The notes under the pieces: generated by a model
The model's input: the letters and a program-made list of their open reading frames with translations, nothing else
Databases searched by the model: none
What the model was told of the DNA's origin: nothing
Made by a program: the position numbers and the translations under genes
Part shown: one piece after another, positions 49,059-58,396 of the stretch
Layout: each line of letters begins with the position of its first letter
Numbering within the stretch: the stretch's first letter is position 1
From: an uncultured Planctomycetaceae bacterium
Lineage (GTDB): Bacteria; Planctomycetota; Planctomycetia; Planctomycetales; Planctomycetaceae
Assembly: GCA_943787265.1 (NCBI GenBank)
Contig: CALSLT010000039.1
Location: forward strand, 1 to 64,000
Length of the DNA stretch: 64,000 nt
Direction of reading: 5' to 3'

Positions 49059-50684
49059 TCAGTCATGGAACTGGAACGAGTACAAGTCGGCATCCTTGAG
49101 TACGAACCGAACTCGCACCGGCCGGCCAATCAACGCCGAGAGATCGGCATTCGTTTTCCAGTGCACCCTGCGGTCGAGTGTGTCGCCGAATAGCTCCTCG
49201 CAATCGTCGAGTGAGAAGCCGGGCAGTGGCTTGCCTTGCTCATCTTGAAGTTCGACTCGAAGACTTCCCGCGGCCGATGTGGCGAAGTTTAATCGGAGCG
49301 TCTTTCCACTGAAGGTGATTGGTTTGGTGACGAGTTCGCCACCGCTCATCGGCGCTTGCGCGGAGACGAAGCCATCCAGTCGTAACGTGTAGCGCCGTAG
49401 CAGGTCGAAGTTGTCGGTCCAATAACTTTCGACCGCGTAGAGTGAGAGTTCGTTCGGGCCCCCTTCGAGCGTTCCCTTTGTCTCAATTGCGTGCCAGCCG
49501 ATGAATTGATGGCCGTAGTTCCAGGTTCCTCTGCGCTCGATCCCAGGACGCAGGAATCCTTCGTTCCAGCGTTTGAAACGGACGCCATCGCGACTCGTCA
49601 TCAACAGCCCTTCGGTTAAAGCTCGACCGTAACGTTCGCTTGCTTTGGCACGCCATAGACGGTGTTCCAACTCGGGGAGCGCTCGCAACGACGGCGACCA
49701 CAAGCGCGTGCGATCCGGTCCGGCACTCGCGCGGGCCTCATCGTCTGGACCGTCGTTGTGGCCTCGCTCGACATAGCGTGTCGGAAAGCCAATCAACAAA
49801 TGTGGCGCGCGATGATAGGGCTTAACCTGGTTCGTGTAGAGTTGCTCCGAAGGCGAATCGACATAGCTCAAATCCTTCTGGTCCGTCCAGTTAATGAAGT
49901 CCGTCGATACTGCCGTGCGAATGGCACGATGTCCCTGCGGGTTCCAGATGTCTTTCTTATCGTGGCCGCCCTTGGTGAAATATCGCCAATACGCGCGGTA
50001 GTGGCCGTGCTGAGCATCCCAGAACGCGAGGTTCTGCGAGTCAAACGCTCCGCCAGTCAAAATCGGTTTGTCGCTCATCGGTGACCAGTGCAACCCGTCT
50101 GGCGACTTGAACGCGAGTAATCCGCGACGGAAATCCTTCGGCCGGAAGTTGGCCGGAACCAACGCCTTGTATCTGGCGTTCGGCGGGGCATTGGGATTCT
50201 CGTCCATGAACACGGCCGGTTCGCCAGGCTCGGACATCGCGTCTCCGACCTTTTGCTGGACCATCACAATGTTGTTGGCTTTGCTTCCCTGAAATTCGTG
50301 CAGCCCCAGCGCAGGCTTTCGCCAATGGATGCCGTCGTCGCTCTCCGCGTAACAACAAAACTGACCATGAGTGCCGGCATCAACTCCGTTGGAAGTGACG
50401 GTCAGTTGCCCGGCGGCGTAGTACATTCGGAATCGGTCACCGTCCTTGAAGATACTGTGATAGACACTGCCGCTCCCTTCCCACGGTTCGTCATGTTTCA
50501 GCACGACCTTTTGCGAAACGGGATGATGCAATCGCAACTCGGCTTTGCCGACAAGCCGGTCGATCAGAGCGTCATCGACGAACAGTTCACGCCGAGAACC
50601 GATGTCAATTGCCTTTGGCGGTTGGGCGGTTGCCGAAAGCAAAGTCACTTCGAAGATCAACAAGATGGTAAGGCTGCGCTTCAT
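49059..50684 (-). CDS. GH32/GH43-like propeller glycosidase relative (paralogue 3)
   Basis: 541 residues with a signal peptide (1-20). It opens AIDIGSRRELFVDDALID and repeats the blade motif YAESDDGIHWRKP, FKSPDGLHWSPM and MTSRDGVRFKRW. The C-terminal sandwich reads NFATSAAGSLRVELQDEQG, then VRVRFVLKDADLYSFQF. It is a clear paralogue of the protein at 40745. In the minus-strand operon it lies between the M81 peptidase and the disrupted dehydrogenase, 32 bp from the latter. Confidence 0.8.
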   Translation of the reverse strand: MKRSLTILLIFEVTLLSATAQPPKAIDIGSRRELFVDDALIDRLVGKAELRLHHPVSQKVVLKHDEPWEGSGSVYHSIFKDGDRFRMYYAAGQLTVTSNGVDAGTHGQFCCYAESDDGIHWRKPALGLHEFQGSKANNIVMVQQKVGDAMSEPGEPAVFMDENPNAPPNARYKALVPANFRPKDFRRGLLAFKSPDGLHWSPMSDKPILTGGAFDSQNLAFWDAQHGHYRAYWRYFTKGGHDKKDIWNPQGHRAIRTAVSTDFINWTDQKDLSYVDSPSEQLYTNQVKPYHRAPHLLIGFPTRYVERGHNDGPDDEARASAGPDRTRLWSPSLRALPELEHRLWRAKASERYGRALTEGLLMTSRDGVRFKRWNEGFLRPGIERRGTWNYGHQFIGWHAIETKGTLEGGPNELSLYAVESYWTDNFDLLRRYTLRLDGFVSAQAPMSGGELVTKPITFSGKTLRLNFATSAAGSLRVELQDEQGKPLPGFSLDDCEELFGDTLDRRVHWKTNADLSALIGRPVRVRFVLKDADLYSFQFHD

Positions 50685-50769
50685 TGAGTTTACTCACTAT
50701 GTGACATACAGATTATTTCGGTGGAACACTCAAGAACGTTCTCGTGATGCCAGTCACACCATACCGCCT

Positions 50770-50788
50770 GCTCCGCATAAGGCGGAGC
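50770..50788. terminator. Hairpin between the M81 peptidase and glycosidase-like genes
   Basis: GCTCCGC pairs perfectly with GCGGAGC across the loop ATAAG. A second hairpin follows at 50799-50826. There is no clear U-tract, so it may end transcription weakly or protect an mRNA end. Confidence 0.45.
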
Positions 50789-50798
50789 CCGGGAACAA

Positions 50799-50826
50799 GA
50801 TCGGCCGGGTTTCGGGCCGGCCGATC
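50799..50826. terminator. Strong GC-rich hairpin at the 3' end of the M81 peptidase gene
   Basis: GATCGGCCGG (50799-50808) pairs perfectly with CCGGCCGATC (50817-50826) across an 8-nt loop. It overlaps the stop codon of the minus-strand gene ending at 50825. It may be an attenuator or RNA-processing site between the two minus-strand genes. Confidence 0.5.
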
Positions 50827-52363
50827 ACTTCAAGACGGTTGGCTGCAATTCCGGTATGTCGATATCTGCAGGAAAATACGGTCGTTGCAGCTTTTTGAAG
50901 TTCACGTGCTTCAGCGTCGGCGGTGTCGGTCCCGGCGTGTCCAGAATGATCATTGATTTGGCGATCGATCCATAAGCGAGTCGATAGTTCATCGGGTTCT
51001 TTGCAACAATGAACTTGGATTTCGCTGGATCGAGACCGACCGCACGAAGTTGTTCGTCAGCCCAGTCGTAGGTCGCACGACTGGTGATCATGACGCGCGC
51101 CGCTCCTATCCGAAAAACAGCGGTTGGTCCCATCTGCTCATGACGACCTTCCCATTGACCACCGGTGTAGACGAATTCACCGTCACTGAGTCGGTCTACG
51201 ACGCCGGTAAATCGACGCGTCGAACCCCAACGCGGGTCAAGCTTGTGCCCTAACGTGATGGAGAGTTCCGCGCCCGCACCCGCGGCATGACAGGCCGCTG
51301 CGGTTTCCGGATCAACCACCGGCACAATCGACGGCAAATCGATTCCCTGATCAACGAGCGCCGACAGCGTTGCGATGCTGTCACCGGCGGCTCCACCACC
51401 ACAACAGTCGGCCGCTTCAACAAGGATCACCGGCCCGCCATCCACCCGCAGGCCTTTCGCGATCGCCTCGGCGGGCGTGACGGTAACCGGTTCCAAGTCA
51501 TTGCGTCGCTCCCAGTATCGCATCGCGACTTCAGCCGCCAACTCTTCGGCAAGAGCAATGTCGTTGTCGGTCACGACCAGCCCTCCGCTGCCCATATCCT
51601 GGCAATCCATATACGGATGAATCAGAAACAAACTGGTCGACAGCACACCGGAGCGATGCTCAAGCGATTTCGTGAACTGCATCAGATCTGCAAACGGATC
51701 CTCGTCATTCGTAGATCCGTTGATTGCGCTGGTGATCACGGGCACCTTCCCCATGGCCATCGTTGGCTGGCATCTTCCCGCGAGCATGTCGAATAACAAA
51801 CCTGCGGCCCGCTGTCCCGTCGAATACTGATCGCGGTGCGGATAGGTTTCCCAGGCCAGGATCGCATCTGAGTGCCGAACCATCTCCTCGGTAACATGGG
51901 CGTGCAGGTCAAGCGTCGTCACGATTGGAATGTCCGCGCCGACCAGATCTCGCGCTGCGTGGATCATGTCACCCTCGGGATCATCCAAACCGTCGACTAG
52001 TGCCGACCCGTGCAGCGGCAGCAAAACGCCGTCGACCGGTAACGCTGCTTTTAGACGATCGAACCATTCACCCCGCAGTTGCCGATAGCAATCACGCGCG
52101 ATCGCTCCCGCTGAACATGCCGAGGCATAGATCAAGGGCACTGGTTCGGCGCCGTGTGCGCGAAGACCGCTTAACATGCCGCCGACAACGCTTGTAGTGA
52201 GCTGCAAGACTTCTTTGCCACGCAGCAGCTCGCTCGCTTCATAGGTCGACATATCGATCGGCAATCCGCCACGGTGATTGCACTCGGTCAGAATCCCGCC
52301 GATGGCGATTCGAGACTTAGCTGTTTTCGTCGGCACGACCAATCTTCTCCTCGTTGAAACCAT
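50825..52363 (-). CDS. M81-family metallopeptidase, MlrC-like
   Basis: 512 residues with no signal peptide. The start at 52363 is preferred over an upstream in-frame ATG at 52408. It has the M81 layout: ECNHRGGLPIDMSTYE, LPLHGSALVDGLDDPEGD, a metal-binding TTLDLHAHVTEEMV and HPYMDCQDMGSGGLVVTD, followed by the MlrC C-terminal domain. MlrC cleaves linearised microcystin in sphingomonads, but most homologues have unknown peptide or amide substrates. It heads the minus-strand operon and is divergent from the sulfatase at 52488, with 124 bp between, which must hold both promoters. Confidence 0.88.
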   Translation of the reverse strand: MVSTRRRLVVPTKTAKSRIAIGGILTECNHRGGLPIDMSTYEASELLRGKEVLQLTTSVVGGMLSGLRAHGAEPVPLIYASACSAGAIARDCYRQLRGEWFDRLKAALPVDGVLLPLHGSALVDGLDDPEGDMIHAARDLVGADIPIVTTLDLHAHVTEEMVRHSDAILAWETYPHRDQYSTGQRAAGLLFDMLAGRCQPTMAMGKVPVITSAINGSTNDEDPFADLMQFTKSLEHRSGVLSTSLFLIHPYMDCQDMGSGGLVVTDNDIALAEELAAEVAMRYWERRNDLEPVTVTPAEAIAKGLRVDGGPVILVEAADCCGGGAAGDSIATLSALVDQGIDLPSIVPVVDPETAAACHAAGAGAELSITLGHKLDPRWGSTRRFTGVVDRLSDGEFVYTGGQWEGRHEQMGPTAVFRIGAARVMITSRATYDWADEQLRAVGLDPAKSKFIVAKNPMNYRLAYGSIAKSMIILDTPGPTPPTLKHVNFKKLQRPYFPADIDIPELQPTVLK

Positions 52364-52487
52364 GCTGCATGTCAGCTCGCTATCATATCGTTCGGCGGAC
52401 AACCGCAAGGCTGTCAGAGGTGATCACTTGCCCGATTCGTATAACCTGGTGTGCAGTGCCCACATTACAAAACTGAATCACGATGCC

Positions 52488-53936
52488 ATGAAACACCATC
52501 ATCCGCGATTACGGCTATCCATCGCCTGCTTGCTCGTTGCTGTCAGCACATTGGTCGTGTGTGGTGGCGCGTCGAAACCGAATGTCATTCTGATCTACAC
52601 CGACGACCACGCTCAGTGGGCCGTCGGCAGTTACGGGAACAAAGACGTCCACACACCGCACATGGATCGGCTCGCAATAGACGGAATGCGGTTTACGCGA
52701 GGTTTTACAAAGGCAGTCTGCTCGCCGTCACGCGCGATGGTTTTGACTGGTCTCTACAGCCACCGTGTCGGTATTCCGGATTTCATCCCTCACGGCAATC
52801 CGGTGGTTTCTGGGAATGGGCTTCCGCCGGGAACGCCCACGATCGCCACGGTGCTTAAGAAGGCAGGGTATCGCACCGGACTGATCGGCAAGTGGCACCT
52901 TGGGTACGGCGAGAAGTATTACCCGCAGAAATTTGGGTTCGATGTCGCCGAAGGCTTTCGCTACATCGCTCCTGGCACAGTGAACGAGAACGTCGGGAAG
53001 ATTCCGTTTCTGGTGGATGGCAGGGATGTGCCGCGATTCCGTTACGACAAGCAGCACACAGACATCCTGGCCGACCGCGCGATCGACTTTATTGAGCAGC
53101 CTGGCGACCAACCGTTCTTTCTCTATCTGAGCATTTACCTGCCACACCTGCCCTGGGAAGCGGTGCCAGACGAGGACCGCGCGTATTATAAGGGGAAGAA
53201 ACTCAACGTTCCCGATCTCGGTGAGTTTCCGAAAGCGACCATGGGGGAGAACGAACTTCGCGAACTGATGCGTTCGTATTACGCGAACATCACTTGCGCG
53301 GATCGAAACATCGGACGTGTGCTTGCCGCGCTCGACTCGCTGGATTTAGCGAAGGATACGCTGGTCTTTTTCATCGGCGACAACGGCTTCAATGTCGGAC
53401 AGCATGGATTGCTTGGAAAGGGCAACGCACTGACCCTCGGTACGAACGATCGGAAGCCAAACATGTTCGACGAATCCGTACGCGTGCCCTTCATCGTACG
53501 GTGGCCTGGAGTGATCGAAGCGGGGTCGATCAGCGACGCGATGGTATCGACGATCGATGTACTCCCCACATTGATTGAGATCACGGGGGCCGAAACACGG
53601 CTGCAGCTCGATGGAAAAAGTATGTTGCCGATCCTCAAGAGCCAGCGCGGCACCCCGTGGCGGGATGCTTGGTTCGACACGTACGACATGACTTACCTCA
53701 AAAAGGATCACATGCGGATGATCCGAACTGATGATTGGAAGCTGGTGTTCCACTTCGATGCAGCTGGCAAACCGCTGCCGCACCGCGGGCACGAACTCTT
53801 CAACTTATCGGCAGATCCCGGAGAGCTGAATAACCTGTACGGCAACGATGATCTTGCCTCGGTGAGACAGAGCCTCGAAGCGAGGCTTTGCAAATGGATC
53901 GTGGAATACGACGTGCAAGAGTCAGAGAACCGATAG
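52488..53936 (+). CDS. Secreted sulfatase (S1 family)
   Basis: 482 residues. The start at 52488 gives a signal peptide (LSIACLLVAVSTLVVCGG); the longer frame from 52278 overlaps the divergent gene. Active-site features: IYTDDHAQWAVG, then V-C-S-P-S-R with the formylglycine Cys, GKWHLGYG and FIGDNGFNVGQHG. It ends with the usual ELFNLSADPGELNNL. It is the first gene of a plus-strand group with the LamG, sialidase-like and esterase genes. Confidence 0.92.
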   Translation: MKHHHPRLRLSIACLLVAVSTLVVCGGASKPNVILIYTDDHAQWAVGSYGNKDVHTPHMDRLAIDGMRFTRGFTKAVCSPSRAMVLTGLYSHRVGIPDFIPHGNPVVSGNGLPPGTPTIATVLKKAGYRTGLIGKWHLGYGEKYYPQKFGFDVAEGFRYIAPGTVNENVGKIPFLVDGRDVPRFRYDKQHTDILADRAIDFIEQPGDQPFFLYLSIYLPHLPWEAVPDEDRAYYKGKKLNVPDLGEFPKATMGENELRELMRSYYANITCADRNIGRVLAALDSLDLAKDTLVFFIGDNGFNVGQHGLLGKGNALTLGTNDRKPNMFDESVRVPFIVRWPGVIEAGSISDAMVSTIDVLPTLIEITGAETRLQLDGKSMLPILKSQRGTPWRDAWFDTYDMTYLKKDHMRMIRTDDWKLVFHFDAAGKPLPHRGHELFNLSADPGELNNLYGNDDLASVRQSLEARLCKWIVEYDVQESENR

Positions 53937-54151
53937 AGTTGGTGGGCCTCCAGGCGTCGCCCCGCCAAACGGTCAACCGCCAACTCCAATCCTTGATTCG
54001 TGCAACGACCAGCTTGAGCGAGTCAGGTCACTGGCATTGGGCGAGACGATCTCGTCCAATGACGCTGTTTATCGACGTTTTTTCAACCGAAGCACCTGTC
54101 ATTCGATGGAGGCCTTGTACCGTGACGAAACCAGCATCTCGTTCAAATATC

Positions 54152-55822
54152 ATGTCGAATTTTCATCGCGCTGCGGTCGTGCGGGCGATGGTTCTGGTTG
54201 TCTGGCTGGGGGCTGCGGCGTTCGGCGATGAGGGACTGGTCGCTCACTGGAAGTTGCAGGCGGATGCCCGAGACAGCTCGGGCGGAGATCATCATGCGGT
54301 GAATCATGGCGTCCGATTTAACTCAGACGGCGGCGCGGTGTTCAACGGGAAGGATGCATGGCTGGAAGTACCCGTTGCTGGTTCGCTCAAGCTCGGCAGG
54401 GAATCGTTCTCGATTGCTGCCTGGGTTCACACGGATCAGCAGCTGGATGATGTGCTGGGCGATGTGATGACCTGTTACGACCCGGACAAGCGAACCGGTT
54501 TTACGTTGAGCCTGATGAATTATGCCGGCGTCACGAACGCTCAATCGAACTGGCGGAATCTGTTGTTCGGAATCGATGCCGGGCGCGTCGATCCTGGTTG
54601 GACGGACTGCGGACGGCCCGGAACGAATCAGATGGTCAAGTCGCTCACCGTTTTCGATGGCAATCTTTACGCGGCGGTCTGGGAACCGGCCGCGGGCGCA
54701 ACGAGTCACGTTTATCGTTACGCAGGCGGCACTCGCTGGGTTGATTGCGGAAGTCCCGACAAAGCCAACGCGATCGCCTGCATGGCCGTCTACGGCGGAA
54801 AGCTTTACGTCGGCTCGGAACGGTACAGTGGCGGCGGATCGTCGCTGCCCTTGTCGCCCAACGAGAACGACGGCGGCAGCGTGTTTCGGTATGAAGGCGG
54901 CACGAGCTGGGCAAACTGCGGAAAGATCGCGGACGTGCGAAGCGTAAGCGGACTGGCCGTGTTCAATGGAAAGCTTTACGCAGGAACGGGGACAACCGGT
55001 GCCTGGCGGGATACACCGAGGACACGGGGCATGTATCGTTATGACGGAGACGGTAAGTGGACGTCCTGCGGTTGTCCCGATTTGCGGGTGGTACATCTGA
55101 GCGTTCACAACGGTAACCTGTTCGGATTGAGTTACGACGCGGGCGGCTTCTTTCGTTACGACGGCGGCACGGACTGGACGCGGCTGGGCCCGGTTCCGCA
55201 GACGGATCAGGTTTACGCCACTGCGATCTATGAAGGTCGTTTGCACGCGGGGACATGGCCAACCGGTTCGGTGTTTCGCTACGGCGGGCCGCAGAAGTGG
55301 GCTCATGTCGGACGGCTGGGCGAGGAGAAAGAAGTGATGGGCATGGCGGTTTATAACGGCAAGCTTTACGCGGGGACGCTGCCGTTTGCCGACGTTTATC
55401 GTTACGAAGGCGGCGACAAGTGGGTCTCGACCGGCCGCCTCGATAACACACCCGACGTGCGATACCGGCGAGCGTGGTCGATGGCGGTCTTCGACGGAAA
55501 GCTCTACTGCGGCGTGCTGCCGTCGGGACACGTGCTCTCGCTGGAAGCTGGCAAAAGTGCGACGTACGACCGGGCTTTGTCCGCCGGCTGGCATCACGTG
55601 GTCGCTGTGAAATCGAGCGACCGGCTCTGTTTGTACGTCGACGGAAAACGCGTTGCTGAAAGCTCGGAGTTCAACCCGGTCGATTACGACCTGAGCAACA
55701 ACGGCCCGCTGAAAATCGGCTTCGGCCAGCACGACTACTTCAACGGAAAGCTGAAAGACGTGCGGATCTACAACCGCGAACTGTCACCGCAAGACGTTGA
55801 GCGTGTTCGATCCGGCAGCTGA
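54152..55822 (+). CDS. LamG-type sandwich domain with an inserted Kelch-like propeller, secreted
   Basis: 556 residues from the ATG before the leader (VVRAMVLVVWLGAAAFG). Residues about 25-110 form the first half of a concanavalin-like LamG fold (GLVAHWKLQADARDSSG...FSIAAWVHT). Then come about seven propeller repeats, each of the form VYNGKLYAG-(x)n-VYRYEGG-W. The second half of the LamG fold resumes near residue 470 (ALSAGWHHVVAVKSSDRLCLYVDGKRV...DVRIYNRELS). So a propeller is inserted inside one domain. A role in binding polysaccharide at the surface is inferred. It lies 215 bp after the sulfatase. Confidence 0.82.
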   Translation: MSNFHRAAVVRAMVLVVWLGAAAFGDEGLVAHWKLQADARDSSGGDHHAVNHGVRFNSDGGAVFNGKDAWLEVPVAGSLKLGRESFSIAAWVHTDQQLDDVLGDVMTCYDPDKRTGFTLSLMNYAGVTNAQSNWRNLLFGIDAGRVDPGWTDCGRPGTNQMVKSLTVFDGNLYAAVWEPAAGATSHVYRYAGGTRWVDCGSPDKANAIACMAVYGGKLYVGSERYSGGGSSLPLSPNENDGGSVFRYEGGTSWANCGKIADVRSVSGLAVFNGKLYAGTGTTGAWRDTPRTRGMYRYDGDGKWTSCGCPDLRVVHLSVHNGNLFGLSYDAGGFFRYDGGTDWTRLGPVPQTDQVYATAIYEGRLHAGTWPTGSVFRYGGPQKWAHVGRLGEEKEVMGMAVYNGKLYAGTLPFADVYRYEGGDKWVSTGRLDNTPDVRYRRAWSMAVFDGKLYCGVLPSGHVLSLEAGKSATYDRALSAGWHHVVAVKSSDRLCLYVDGKRVAESSEFNPVDYDLSNNGPLKIGFGQHDYFNGKLKDVRIYNRELSPQDVERVRSGS

Positions 55823-55986
55823 TTGACCAGCCGAGATTACACAACAACTGACAGGCCTCAGCGGTGCGATACATAATCACTTTCTAACCGGCGGCAGGCC
55901 ACTCCTTCTGTATGCCAACTGACGATATCCGACGAGAACAAGCGTCTGCGCCAACGCAGAAAAGCCAGGACCGGAAACAACATTCC

Positions 55987-58392
55987 ATGCCATTTTTCAT
56001 TCGCCGATTGCTCGTGCTGATTCTGTGGGCAGTCACCGTCAGTCCGGTCATGCCGTGTGCGTCAGCTCAAGACGAGTCCGAGCCCGTCAGACAATTCACG
56101 CGATCACGGCGGGTGCTCTACAACTTCGACGGCGATTCGTGCCTGTCGACGAAGGCTGGCAGCAAGGGACCCGTACCAGTCAACATCGACGACGTGAAGC
56201 GGCTGATCGAGGAAGTTGCTTATGAAGGAAGCCGAGTCGATACCGTGCTCGTCTGCATCAACGCCCAGGTCATGTACTACCCGACGAAGGTCGGCACCAT
56301 GCGTGGCACGCTGTCGACGCCGGAAGAGCGTGCGAAATGGTCAGAGTCGGAAAAGCAGCGGTTTAAGAATCTTAAAGCCTTTTTCGATGCCGGAGTCGAT
56401 CCATACGCGGTCATGCTGGCCGAAGCGAAGCAGTGCGGTTGCGAGGCCTTACTCACGTTTCGCATGAATGACGATCATGGCGTTGATGTTCTCCGCACAA
56501 AGTTTCTGGTCGACCATGCGGACTGGCGTCTGGGCACAAAGCAGTATCAAGGCAGCGGCGCGATGGACTTCGCACGTGACGAGGTCCGCGACTACACATG
56601 CCGACTGATCGAGGAAGCTGTCGGGCGATACGACTGCGACGGTATCGAACTCGACTTCAACCGCTTCCCTCGATTCTTCAAGGACGGATCGACGGACGAA
56701 CGTGTCGCAAAGATGAACTCCCTGGTCGAGCGAGTTCGCAAAATGCTCGACGATGTCGGGCGCAAACGCGGTCGGCGGTTGGTGCTCTCGGTGCGCCCGC
56801 CGTCGAACTTCGGCAGCACTCCGCCGACGCCCGAAACCGCAAGAGAACTCGGCTGCGACGTGCCAGCGTGGGTAAAAAACGGCTGGGTCGATTTCGTGGC
56901 CGTTTCTGAATTCCTGTTCGAGCGTGGCGACTTGCCGATTGATAAATGGAAGCAGGCAATCACGACTGTGCCTGTCTACGGCGGCATCGAATGCACGAAA
57001 GGTGGCGGGGCAAAGAACCTGACCGCCGAAGAATATCGCGACGCGGCAACTCAACTCATCAAAGCAGGAGCCGACGGCGTTTACCTGTTCAACTTCTTCA
57101 CATCGCGTGAAGGCGGCAAAGCGGCTTATGAACCGCCGTTCGCAGTGCTGCAGGACCTGGCCGTTAGAAAAGACAGCGACCAGACGGCTTCGTCGCGAGA
57201 GAACGGCTGGCAGACGCACGAAGTTCGGCAATTGAATGGCAAGGCCGGTACCGTTCGGCTGCCCGCGAGATTCCAGATGGTGACGGAGAGTTGGAATCGA
57301 GTAGTCGCAGTTCCCTACATTGTCAACATGCCGGAGAAGGACCGGTTGCTGATGCTGGTTGGTTGCGACTATCCGCATCATCCCGAAGTCCTGTTTAGCA
57401 ATGATCGCGGTGAAACCTGGAGCGATCCGCAGCCGGCAATCTCAGACGCGGACGGCAAGCCGTTGCCGGCGCTGGGAACGGGTCTGTGTTATCTCGGAAA
57501 CGGCAACGTCATGTTCTATGCCGGCTCTCGCTGGTTCAGTCGCGATTATGGTCAGACATGGAACCAGTCCGTTGTGCTCGATCCCACTCCGGATGGAAAG
57601 CGGTGGGCGATCTGGGACCCACCGCTGGTCGAACGCGACGCGAAGACCGGCAATCTCATTCGACTCATCGAAACCGGCTACCAGCAAAGCGGGCATAAGA
57701 ATTCGCAGGCCTTTCTTCGATCGAGCACCGACGGCGGTGCAACATGGAGTCCTGCAGCCAGGATTGCTCAATGGAAGGGAGCGAACGAGGTGACGTTGTT
57801 GCGTGCGGCGAACGGGCACCTTGTTGCGGCCTGCCGAACCATCATTCCCGTGCGGTTGCAAAGTGAGACCATCGATCATCTCGAAGGCCTCGGAATCTCC
57901 ATCTCGACTGACGATGGCCGCACGTGGTCAGTTGTTAAGAAGCTTTACGACTACGGCCGCCATCATCCGTCGTTGGTGTTGATGCCCAACCAGGACATTG
58001 TCATGACGTACGTCGTGCGACTGGGATATGTCGACGACCAGAACGGCTTTCCGCAATTCGGCATCGAAGCGGTGGTCAGCCACGATCACGGCGTCACCTG
58101 GGATCTCGATCACCGGTATCTGCTACATGTCTGGTCCGGCAAACGGAAGGGCAAGACCTACTGGTGGCCCAGCAGTCAGGCGACGTCGTCCACCCTGTTG
58201 GCCGACGGCGCAATCCTGACAGCTTTCGGAACGGGATACCGCATCAAGGCTGGCAAAGACAGTCCCCAGGCTCCGCGTGACGCCGGACTGATCGAGTGGC
58301 GGCTCAACACAAAGCCGGTCAACGCCGAAAGCACAATCCGAGACGCTGCCTTCGACTCCGATCTGCGCAACGTTTTCGATCCGAAAGGGTAG
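55987..58392 (+). CDS. TIM-barrel glycosidase-like domain fused to a BNR/Asp-box sialidase-like propeller
   Basis: 801 residues; the ATG at 55987 precedes the signal peptide (MPFFIRRLLVLILWAVTVSPVMPCASAQ). The N-terminal half (about 40-390) is a GH10/GHL-like barrel with YDCDGIELDFNRFPRFF, a likely acid-bearing strand. The C-terminal half has five Asp-boxes (S-x-D-x-G-x-T-W): SNDRGETWSD, SRDYGQTWN, STDGGATWS, STDDGRTWS and SHDHGVTWD, typical of sialidases. The pairing suggests removal of acidic sugars together with backbone cleavage. It sits upstream of an esterase, 4 bp apart. Confidence 0.83.
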   Translation: MPFFIRRLLVLILWAVTVSPVMPCASAQDESEPVRQFTRSRRVLYNFDGDSCLSTKAGSKGPVPVNIDDVKRLIEEVAYEGSRVDTVLVCINAQVMYYPTKVGTMRGTLSTPEERAKWSESEKQRFKNLKAFFDAGVDPYAVMLAEAKQCGCEALLTFRMNDDHGVDVLRTKFLVDHADWRLGTKQYQGSGAMDFARDEVRDYTCRLIEEAVGRYDCDGIELDFNRFPRFFKDGSTDERVAKMNSLVERVRKMLDDVGRKRGRRLVLSVRPPSNFGSTPPTPETARELGCDVPAWVKNGWVDFVAVSEFLFERGDLPIDKWKQAITTVPVYGGIECTKGGGAKNLTAEEYRDAATQLIKAGADGVYLFNFFTSREGGKAAYEPPFAVLQDLAVRKDSDQTASSRENGWQTHEVRQLNGKAGTVRLPARFQMVTESWNRVVAVPYIVNMPEKDRLLMLVGCDYPHHPEVLFSNDRGETWSDPQPAISDADGKPLPALGTGLCYLGNGNVMFYAGSRWFSRDYGQTWNQSVVLDPTPDGKRWAIWDPPLVERDAKTGNLIRLIETGYQQSGHKNSQAFLRSSTDGGATWSPAARIAQWKGANEVTLLRAANGHLVAACRTIIPVRLQSETIDHLEGLGISISTDDGRTWSVVKKLYDYGRHHPSLVLMPNQDIVMTYVVRLGYVDDQNGFPQFGIEAVVSHDHGVTWDLDHRYLLHVWSGKRKGKTYWWPSSQATSSTLLADGAILTAFGTGYRIKAGKDSPQAPRDAGLIEWRLNTKPVNAESTIRDAAFDSDLRNVFDPKG

Positions 58393-58396
58393 GATT

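Noticed and set aside
54323..55732. 469-codon minus-strand frame opposite the LamG/propeller gene
   Set aside because: It is the antisense shadow of a repetitive gene and contains repeated VAVK-like segments only because the sense repeats are regular.
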